Position numbers and translations under genes: made by a program. From Agromyces humatus (GTDB taxonomy: Bacteria > Actinomycetota > Actinomycetes > Actinomycetales > Microbacteriaceae), in the NCBI RefSeq assembly GCF_021228295.1, contig NZ_JAJQPD010000004.1:248001-312000 (forward strand): DNA of 64,000 nt, given 5' to 3'. Numbering within the stretch: position 1 is the first letter of the stretch; the number at the start of each line of letters is the position of its first letter. The notes beneath the pieces are model-generated. The model had not been told where the DNA came from, did not search any database, and worked only from the letters and a program-made list of their open reading frames with translations. Below, in pieces: positions 58,196-64,000 of the stretch.

Positions 58196-59851
58196 ATGCC
58201 CCACGCCGACCTCGTCTTCACCGGCGGCCCCGTCTTCACCGCGAACGCGGTCCGCTCGCGGGCGAGCGCCGTCGCCGTCACCGGCGGGCGAATCGTCGCG
58301 GTCGGTTCCGACGACGACGTGCGCGAGCTCATCGGCTCGCGGACCGAGGTCGTCGATCTCGCCGGCCGGATGCTCCTGCCGGGGTTCCAGGACGCGCACG
58401 TGCATCCCGTCTGGGGCGGCCTCGACCTGATGCGCTGCGACCTTGCCCAGTTGGGCACCGAGCCCGAGTACCTCGCGCGCATCGGCGAATACGCGGTCGA
58501 GCACTCCGACGACGAGTGGGTGCTCGGCGGCGGATGGCAGATGTCGGCGTTCCCCGGAGGCACGCCCACGGCGGCGGCGCTCGACCGGGTCGTGCCCGAT
58601 CGGCCTGCGTTCCTTCCGAACCGCGATGGACACGGTGCCTGGGTCAACTCGGCGGCACTGCGGCTGGCGGGTATCGACCGCAACACGCCAGACCCGGCCG
58701 ACGGTCGCATCGAGCGCGACGACGACGGCAACCCGACCGGCACCCTCCATGAGGGCGCGATGTCGCTCGTGAACCGGCACCTTCCCGAGACGAGCCTCGA
58801 GACGCTCACCGAGGCACTCCTGCTCGGCCAGGAGTACCTGCACTCCCACGGGGTGACGGCGTGGCAGGACGCGATCGTCGGCAGCTACGGTGACGCGGGC
58901 GACCCGGGTCCCGCGTACCTCGCCGCCGCGGCAGCGGGCACGCTCACCGCCCGCGTCGTCGGCGCACTCTGGTGGGATCGAACGGCGGGGCTCGAGCAGA
59001 TCGACTCGCTCGTCGAACGACGTGAGCGCTATCGCGGGGGCCGGTTCGCCGCCACGAGCATCAAGATCATGCAAGACGGGGTGGCCGAGAACTTCACCGC
59101 CTCGATGCTCGAGCCGTACTGCGACGGGCATGGGCACTTCACCGACAATTCGGGCATCTCGTTCGTGCCGCCCGAGATCTTGAACGAGGCCGCGCCGAGA
59201 CTCGACGCCCTCGGCTTCCAGCTGCACTTCCATGCGATCGGCGACCGCGCGGTCCGCGAGTGCCTCGACGCCGTGCAGCATGCGATCGCCGCCAACGGCC
59301 GCAACGACCTCAGGCACCACGTCGCACACATCCAGGTCGTGCATCCCGAGGACATCCCACGGTTCCGCGAGCTCGGCGTCGTGGCGAACATGCAGTCGCT
59401 GTGGGCGGCACTCGAACCGCAGATGGTCGACCTCACGCTGCCGTTCCTCGGCTCGCCGCGCGACGCCTGGCAGTACCCGTTCGGCGACCTGTCGCGCTCG
59501 GGCGCCGTGCTCGCCGCGGGCAGCGACTGGTCGGTGTCGACTCCCGATCCGCTCGCCGCGATCCACGTGGCGGTGAACCGCAGGGCGGCCCCGGGCCACG
59601 AAGAGGGCGAGTTCGACGCGTTCCTCCCCGAGCAGGCGATCGACCTCGCGACGTCGCTCACCGCCTACACGGCCGGCTCGGCGTTCGTGAACCACCTCGA
59701 CGACACCGGCACGATCACCGAGGGAAAGCTGGCCGACCTCGTGGTGCTCGATCGCGATCCGTTCGCGGGGCCCGCCTCGGAGATCGGCGCCACGCGGGTG
59801 CTGCAGACGTTCGTCGAGGGAGATCGGGTCTACGCGTCTCCCGGCGCGTAG
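58196..59851 (+). CDS. Amidohydrolase, YtcJ-like
   Basis: A 551-residue metal-dependent hydrolase. FQDAHVHPVW (about 64-73) supplies the first His pair of the amidohydrolase superfamily; LHFHAIGDRAVRECLDA and HHVAHIQVVHPEDIPRF supply later histidines, and AAGSDWSVSTPDPLAA the catalytic Asp; the C-terminal GKLADLVVLDRDPF closes the composite beta-sandwich. Members hydrolyse amides, including N-substituted formamides and related compounds. AAAGGA precedes ATG 58196. It follows the polyamine-type importer, so it may process the imported substrate. Its last 22 bases overlap the convergent WYL gene. Confidence 0.88.
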   Translation: MPHADLVFTGGPVFTANAVRSRASAVAVTGGRIVAVGSDDDVRELIGSRTEVVDLAGRMLLPGFQDAHVHPVWGGLDLMRCDLAQLGTEPEYLARIGEYAVEHSDDEWVLGGGWQMSAFPGGTPTAAALDRVVPDRPAFLPNRDGHGAWVNSAALRLAGIDRNTPDPADGRIERDDDGNPTGTLHEGAMSLVNRHLPETSLETLTEALLLGQEYLHSHGVTAWQDAIVGSYGDAGDPGPAYLAAAAAGTLTARVVGALWWDRTAGLEQIDSLVERRERYRGGRFAATSIKIMQDGVAENFTASMLEPYCDGHGHFTDNSGISFVPPEILNEAAPRLDALGFQLHFHAIGDRAVRECLDAVQHAIAANGRNDLRHHVAHIQVVHPEDIPRFRELGVVANMQSLWAALEPQMVDLTLPFLGSPRDAWQYPFGDLSRSGAVLAAGSDWSVSTPDPLAAIHVAVNRRAAPGHEEGEFDAFLPEQAIDLATSLTAYTAGSAFVNHLDDTGTITEGKLADLVVLDRDPFAGPASEIGATRVLQTFVEGDRVYASPGA

Positions 59852-60822
59852 CCGCTGGCGTCGTCGGCACCGCTCGACGCATCGGTGTCGCCGTACCTGG
59901 ACGTGAGCGCGGCTCCGAGCGTGGCCAGCAGCCGCCGGACCGCCGGCGGGTCGACGACCTCGGTCCGGGCGCCCCACGCCGCTAGGCGCCGGGCGAGCAC
60001 CAGGTCGGTCTGGCCGGCGACTCGCACGATCGCGCGACCGTCGTCGGCCACGCCCATTACCTCGGTCTGCCCGACCCAGCCACGGAACTCGTCTTCGACC
60101 GCCGGGTCGACGAGCACCGTCGCGGTCGTGCGCGCCCGGGTCTGCTCGATCTCGGCCGCGAGGGTCGTCCACGCGGCATCGAGGTCGAATCCGGCGGGCG
60201 GCTCGAACCGATCCTCACGGGCTTCGACATCGGTCATGCGGTCGACGCGGTAGCTGCGAAGCCCCCGGTCGGTGTCGGCGACGAGGTACCAGCGGCCCGC
60301 CTTGTCGACCAGACCGAGGGGGCGCACGACGCGGTCGACGGGCTCCCGCCCCCACGCCGCGTAGCTGAACCCGACGAGCCGGCGCTCGACGACCGCGAGC
60401 TGGAGGGCGTGCACGGCGCCCGGCGTCGATGCCGGTGCACCCCAACCGCCTGCCTCGACGACGACCGCATCGGCTGCAGCCTCGGCATCGGCACGGAAGG
60501 TCGGCGGCAGCGCCCGCATCACCTTGCGCAGCGCCGACGCGGCCGAGGCGGACTCGCCCGCGCGAGGGCCGAGCAGCAGGAAGAGGGCCCGCGCCTCGGA
60601 CGCGGTGAACCCGCTCAGGTCGGTTCGCCCGTCGCCGAGCAGCGACCACCCGCCGCCACGTCCCGGCTGCGGATACACCGGCACGCCCGCCGCCGAGAGT
60701 GCTTCGAGATCTCGACGAGCGGTTGCGACCGAGATCTCGAGCTCGTCGGCGAGCTGGCGCGCGGTGACCCGGCCCCGTGCCTGCATCAGCAGCAGGGTGG
60801 CGACGAGTCGATCTGCGCGCAT
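59830..60822 (-). CDS. HTH and WYL-domain transcriptional regulator
   Basis: A 330-residue regulator. The N-terminal HTH is MRADRLVATLLLMQARGRVTARQLADELEISVATARRDLEALSAAGVPVYPQPG (1-54), the YafY-type DeoR-like winged helix; the WYL domain (about 135-225) has GFSYAAWGREPVDRVVRPLGLVDKAGRWYLVADTDRGLRSYRVDRM, and a WCX-type C-terminal extension follows. The three residues after which WYL is named appear as WYLVA. Divergent from the VOC gene across 103 bases, it most likely controls that gene. WYL domains are thought to bind nucleic acids or nucleotides; the ligand here is unknown. Confidence 0.9.
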   Translation of the reverse strand: MRADRLVATLLLMQARGRVTARQLADELEISVATARRDLEALSAAGVPVYPQPGRGGGWSLLGDGRTDLSGFTASEARALFLLLGPRAGESASAASALRKVMRALPPTFRADAEAAADAVVVEAGGWGAPASTPGAVHALQLAVVERRLVGFSYAAWGREPVDRVVRPLGLVDKAGRWYLVADTDRGLRSYRVDRMTDVEAREDRFEPPAGFDLDAAWTTLAAEIEQTRARTTATVLVDPAVEDEFRGWVGQTEVMGVADDGRAIVRVAGQTDLVLARRLAAWGARTEVVDPPAVRRLLATLGAALTSRYGDTDASSGADDASGYAPGDA

Positions 60823-60848
60823 GCTCTCATTCTCGTCGAGAAAGTAGT

Positions 60849-60867
60849 CAGAAGGTGAGCACTTCTG
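60849..60867. promoter_or_regulatory. Inverted repeat between WYL and VOC genes
   Basis: CAGAAG and CTTCTG flank seven bases, in the divergent gap 27 bases from the WYL start and 59 from the VOC start. A possible WYL operator; short arms make it weak evidence. Confidence 0.35.
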
Positions 60868-60925
60868 TGGAGCATCCTGAATTCAACGACGACATCGGGT
60901 CGCCGAATGACAGGAAGAAGAGATC

Positions 60926-61351
60926 ATGCTTCGAGGCATCGCCACCGTGAACTGCTACGTCGACGACCCGGCCGCGGCCGCGGCCTGGTACACCCGGGTG
61001 CTCGGCATCGAGCCGTACTTCGATCGCCCCGGCCCCGACGGGCGCGCCGCCTACGTGGAGTTCCGCATCGGCGACCACCAGCAGGAGCTCGGCTTCATCG
61101 ACCGGCGGTTCGCCCCGAGCGAGCTGGCCGCGGGCGGCGCCGGGCCGATCGTGCACTGGCACGTCGACGACCTCGAGGCGACCGTCGCACGGCTGGTCGA
61201 ACTCGGCGCGACCCCGCTCCTGCCCATCACCGAGCATGGCCCCGGCTTCGTCACCGCGTCGGTCGTCGACCCCTTCGGCAACGTGCTCGGGGTCATGACG
61301 AACGTGCACTACCTCGACATGCTCGGCGAGGAGCACGCCGCGATCGGCTGA
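60926..61351 (+). CDS. VOC (glyoxalase/bleomycin resistance/dioxygenase) family protein
   Basis: A 141-residue protein with the paired beta-alpha-beta-beta-beta modules of the VOC superfamily. MLRGIATVNCYVDDPAAAAAWYTRVLGIEPYF is the first module start and HWHVDDLEATVARLVELGATPLLP with VVDPFGNVLGVM the second. Metal ligands cannot be assigned with certainty, so it could be a binding protein or an enzyme. AGGAAGAAGAG precedes ATG 60926. It is divergent from the WYL regulator. Confidence 0.82.
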   Translation: MLRGIATVNCYVDDPAAAAAWYTRVLGIEPYFDRPGPDGRAAYVEFRIGDHQQELGFIDRRFAPSELAAGGAGPIVHWHVDDLEATVARLVELGATPLLPITEHGPGFVTASVVDPFGNVLGVMTNVHYLDMLGEEHAAIG

Positions 61352-61363
61352 CGTCACGTGCGG

Positions 61364-62188
61364 TCAGGTGAGTCGGTCCTTCAGGAACCGAACGACCTTC
61401 TTCCGCGCCTCGTGCGCCTCGTTCCGCGACTCCTCGCGCACCTCGACGGTCAGCACGGAGTGCGCCCGCGGCCTGAATCCGCCGGCGTTGCCCCAGGACG
61501 AATCGAGCTCGATGACCTCGAACGCGCCCCCGAGACGCTGCTGCAACGCCGCGAACCGGTGCTTCGGCGCGATGCGATCATCGCTGAAGCGCAGCCCGAG
61601 CACGCAGAGCCCGTCGTCGCGCGTACGACGGGTGATCTCGGTCATCTCCGCTCGGCCGACCGGCACTGCGCGACTCCACGGCCCGGGCAACGCATACGGC
61701 AGCGAGGGCTGGCTGAGCACCGGCGCGACGACGACCTCGCTCATCGCGGCCGCGAGGGCGAACCCTCCCGTGAAGCACATGCCGATGACGCCGACGCCGC
61801 GTGGCGAGTCATCGGTCTTGAGGGCCTCGGCGAGCGCACGCAGCTTCACGCTGAATCCCCGTTGCGACCGCAGTCCGAGCGCCCGGAACTCGCGCGTGAT
61901 GCAGATACGCGCCTGCGCGAGCGGCATGAGCGCCTGACGGGCATCATGGTGCGGCGCCCCGAACAGGTACGGAATCGCCACCGAGAAGCCCTGCGCGACG
62001 AGGTGGTCGCCGAGGCCGACGACCGTCGGCGTGATGCCGAAGAGCTCCTGCAGGAGGATCACGACGGGACCAGGGCCCGCGTCGGGATCGCGCCGGTAGA
62101 CCGGATAGTCGAACTCGCACGCGATCGCCCCCGCCGAGACGGGCTCGCCCCAGTCGGCGATGTCCCCGATCGGTGCCTGCGTCTTCAT
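61364..62188 (-). CDS. Dienelactone hydrolase family protein
   Basis: A 274-residue alpha/beta hydrolase. GVGVIGMCFTGGFALAAAMSE carries the GxCxGG nucleophile elbow in which cysteine replaces serine (as in dienelactone hydrolase), LRFSDDRIAPKHRFAALQQRL the catalytic aspartate and GGFRPRAHSVLTVEV the histidine. VVILLQELFGITPTVVGLGDHLVAQGFSVAIPYLF is the conserved start including the LQELFG loop. Dienelactone hydrolases open lactone rings in aromatic degradation; this stand-alone member's substrate is unknown. It ends 13 bases from the convergent VOC gene. Confidence 0.88.
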   Translation of the reverse strand: MKTQAPIGDIADWGEPVSAGAIACEFDYPVYRRDPDAGPGPVVILLQELFGITPTVVGLGDHLVAQGFSVAIPYLFGAPHHDARQALMPLAQARICITREFRALGLRSQRGFSVKLRALAEALKTDDSPRGVGVIGMCFTGGFALAAAMSEVVVAPVLSQPSLPYALPGPWSRAVPVGRAEMTEITRRTRDDGLCVLGLRFSDDRIAPKHRFAALQQRLGGAFEVIELDSSWGNAGGFRPRAHSVLTVEVREESRNEAHEARKKVVRFLKDRLT

Positions 62189-62425
62189 CGGACGACCCCC
62201 AACGTCGATGACGGGCGTGTCGTCGGCCAGCCTATGCCCGCGACGCGCGGCCGCGGAAGGTCACGGTGCAGCGACCGCGCAGCAGTGCCGCGCCGAACCT
62301 CGACGCGCTGACCGCGCCTGCACCTGCACCTGCATTTGGACGCGCCATGCGCCAGACAGAAGCCGATTCTTCTGCGTCAGATCTCGTCGCATCGGACGAT
62401 TTCACGCAACGGATGCCCCTGCTCG

Positions 62426-62447
62426 CGGAACTCTCGCGAGAGTTCCG
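62426..62447. promoter_or_regulatory. Perfect 22-bp palindrome upstream of the RamB-like gene
   Basis: CGGAACTCTCG followed directly by its reverse complement, CGAGAGTTCCG. It is 36 bases before the regulator's ATG and close to its likely promoter. GGAACTCTCGCGAG partly matches the RamB consensus of Corynebacterium (RRAACTTTGCAAA), so it is a candidate autoregulatory site. Confidence 0.6.
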
Positions 62448-62483
62448 TTTGCGACATCCGCTCGCTCGTGTGACCATCGAGAG

Positions 62484-63971
62484 ATGATCACCGCGGATCG
62501 AAGCGCAACGCTCACCCCCGTCGAACCGGCCGAACCCGCCGATGGAGTCGACGCGCTCACGCTCGGCCGCCGCATTCGCGAACGTCGTACCGCCCGCGGC
62601 ATGACCCTCGGCGCGCTCGCCGCGGCGATCGACCGGGCGCCGTCGCAGGTCAGCGCGATCGAGAACGGCAAGCGCGAGCCACGCCTCTCGATGCTGCGCA
62701 CGATCGCGCTGGCGCTCGGCACGACCGTCGACGAGCTCCTCCGTGCCGATGCGCCGAGTGAGCGCGCCGCCCTCGAGATCGCCGTCGAGCGGGCGCAGCG
62801 CGGCCCCGTCTTCCAGGCGCTGGGGCTCGAGCCGTTCCGCGTGGCCAAGACGATGAGCGACCAGACGCTGCAGACGATCCTCGCGCTGCACCACGAGATC
62901 GACCGCCTGCACCGCGAGCGCGCCGCGACGCCCGAGGAGGCGCGGCGGGCGAACGCCGAGCTGCGCGCCGAGATGCGTGCCCGCGACAACTTCTACCCCG
63001 AGCTCGAGGCGAAGGCCGCCGAGCTGCTCGAGGCCGTCGGGCACACCGGCGGACCGGTGTCGCACCAGCTCGTCGCCGACATGGCGAGCCACCTCGGCTA
63101 CTCGCTGCACTACGTCGGCGACCTGCCCCACTCGACCCGCTCGGTGACCGACAAGCGCAACGGCCGCATCTACCTGCCGACGCAGCAGTCGCCGTCGCGC
63201 GACTCGCGCTCCCCCATCCTGCAGGCGCTCGCCAGCCACCTGCTCGACCACGACGAGCCCGCGAGCTACGCCGACTTCCTGCGCCAGCGCATCGAGACGA
63301 ACTACCTGACCGCGGCGATCCTGCTGCCCGAGCAGGCTGCGGTGCGGTTCCTCACCGAGGCGAAGAACCTGCGCCGCATCTCGATGGAGGAGCTTCGCGA
63401 CGCGTTCGCCGTCTCGTACGAGACCGCCGCCCACCGCTTCACGAACCTCGCGACGGCGCGCCTCGACATTCCGGTGCACTTCACGAAGGTGCATGAGTCG
63501 GGCACGATCATCAAGGCGTACGAGAACGACCGGGTGCGCTTCCCCTCCGACGCACTCGGCGCGATCGAGGGCACGACGATGTGCCGCAACTGGACGGCGC
63601 GAACCGTCTTCGACGTCGAAGACCGCTTCAGCCCCTGGTACCAGTACACCGACACCTCGTCGGGCACCTTCTGGTGCACGTCGCGCATCGAGAAGGCGAA
63701 AGAGGGCGAGTACTCGGTTTCGGTGGGCGTGCCGTTCGAGCACGTGAAGTGGTTCCGCGGGCGCGAGACACCGCACCGTGCGGTGTCGCGATGCCCCGAC
63801 GAATCCTGCTGCCGCCAGGCGCCGGGTGCGCTGGCCGAGAAGTGGGCGGATGCCTCGTGGCCGGCCGCTCGCACCCCGACGAGCCTGCTCGCGGCGCTGC
63901 CGACGGGCACGTTCCCGGGCGTCGACCAGACCGAGGTGTACCAGTTCCTCGAGGCGCACGCGCCGCGCTGA
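62484..63971 (+). CDS. RamB-like XRE/IrrE-domain regulator of short-chain acyl metabolism
   Basis: A 495-residue regulator. The XRE helix-turn-helix is LGRRIRERRTARGMTLGALAAAIDRAPSQVSAIENGKREPRLSMLRTIALALGTTVDELL (about 28-87). A helical linker leads to an ImmA/IrrE peptidase-like domain (~190-300) and a C-terminal short-chain-acyl/DUF2083 domain with cysteines (MCRNWTARTVFD, WCTSRIEK, RCPDESCCRQ). This is the RamB/ScfR architecture, which in Corynebacterium represses acetate and glyoxylate genes. aceA and aceB lie 12 kb upstream in the window. A perfect 22-bp palindrome precedes the start. Confidence 0.85.
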   Translation: MITADRSATLTPVEPAEPADGVDALTLGRRIRERRTARGMTLGALAAAIDRAPSQVSAIENGKREPRLSMLRTIALALGTTVDELLRADAPSERAALEIAVERAQRGPVFQALGLEPFRVAKTMSDQTLQTILALHHEIDRLHRERAATPEEARRANAELRAEMRARDNFYPELEAKAAELLEAVGHTGGPVSHQLVADMASHLGYSLHYVGDLPHSTRSVTDKRNGRIYLPTQQSPSRDSRSPILQALASHLLDHDEPASYADFLRQRIETNYLTAAILLPEQAAVRFLTEAKNLRRISMEELRDAFAVSYETAAHRFTNLATARLDIPVHFTKVHESGTIIKAYENDRVRFPSDALGAIEGTTMCRNWTARTVFDVEDRFSPWYQYTDTSSGTFWCTSRIEKAKEGEYSVSVGVPFEHVKWFRGRETPHRAVSRCPDESCCRQAPGALAEKWADASWPAARTPTSLLAALPTGTFPGVDQTEVYQFLEAHAPR

Positions 63972-64000
63972 CCCACCGGTCGAGCACCGCGCAGCGCGCA

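Noticed and set aside
62232-63959. 575-codon frame antisense to the RamB-like gene
   Set aside because: Opposes a well-defined XRE/IrrE regulator and has no recognisable domain.

Overview
The window is very GC-rich (roughly 70 percent) and densely coded on both strands. It has frequent GTG starts, many ATGA/GTGA start-stop overlaps and actinobacterial regulator families: RamB-like XRE/IrrE, WYL, LuxR-hydrolase and YtrA-like GntR. It also carries short dispersed palindromic repeats with TCTCGAT...ACTCGA or GGTTTCGAGAC arms, of a kind I associate with Microbacteriaceae. I infer an actinobacterium of the family Microbacteriaceae (Agromyces-like); the genus is not provable from the sequence.

Layout. 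0-3.6 kb: a partial APC permease, then the transsulfuration operon cbs-metB behind a short Cys-Cys leader peptide. 3.6-9.3 kb: DUF3105 and DUF305 membrane proteins, a small membrane protein, an ABC exporter and a PhoD-like phosphatase. 9.4-14.2 kb: an alpha-glucoside-type ABC sugar uptake operon (binding protein, intercistronic hairpin, two permeases) divergent from its LacI regulator, with two near-identical operators between them. 14.2-16.5 kb: a broken SRPBCC gene, a protein of seven exact 25-residue repeats, and rplJ-rplL with an L10 leader and attenuator. 16.5-26.1 kb: an accessory stretch with two ECF-type sigma/anti-sigma operons, HAD, TetR/DUF1772, a hydrolase, a membrane protein plus GntR pair, and two unannotated paralogous peptides of 34 and 36 residues, each the last gene of a regulator cassette.

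26.1-31.7 kb: an ICMT-like methyltransferase, a DHA2 drug exporter with its MarR regulator, and an OmpR-type two-component system. 31.7-36.3 kb: a SAM methyltransferase, a LuxR regulator fused to an alpha/beta hydrolase, a free-standing copy of the methyltransferase's HTH domain, then a YqaJ nuclease-like protein and a hydrolase. A near-identical 16-bp operator lies upstream of both the methyltransferase and the HTH gene. 36.4-44.7 kb: a Pr6Pr membrane protein, a quinone oxidoreductase, a DUF5937/ArsR regulator divergent from an MFS transporter, a photolyase, a GNAT, a secreted Cys-containing protein and a HerA-type ATPase. 45-48.3 kb: a large secreted PA14 / sorbosone-dehydrogenase-like / CBM / DUF1080 protein. 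48.4-51.6 kb: the glyoxylate bypass genes aceA and aceB separated by inverted repeats; aceA itself carries a repeat-derived in-frame insertion. 51.8-64 kb: PadR plus membrane protein, a polyamine-type ABC operon (ATPase, binding protein, two permeases) with an amidohydrolase, WYL and VOC genes, a dienelactone hydrolase, and a RamB-like regulator that may control aceA/aceB.

The most promising undescribed element is the pair of conserved peptides at 24.5 and 26.0 kb, which differ mainly by synonymous changes. Also notable are the leaderless Cys-Cys attenuator peptide, the shared operator of the methyltransferase/LuxR-hydrolase locus, and the repeat-derived insertion in isocitrate lyase.
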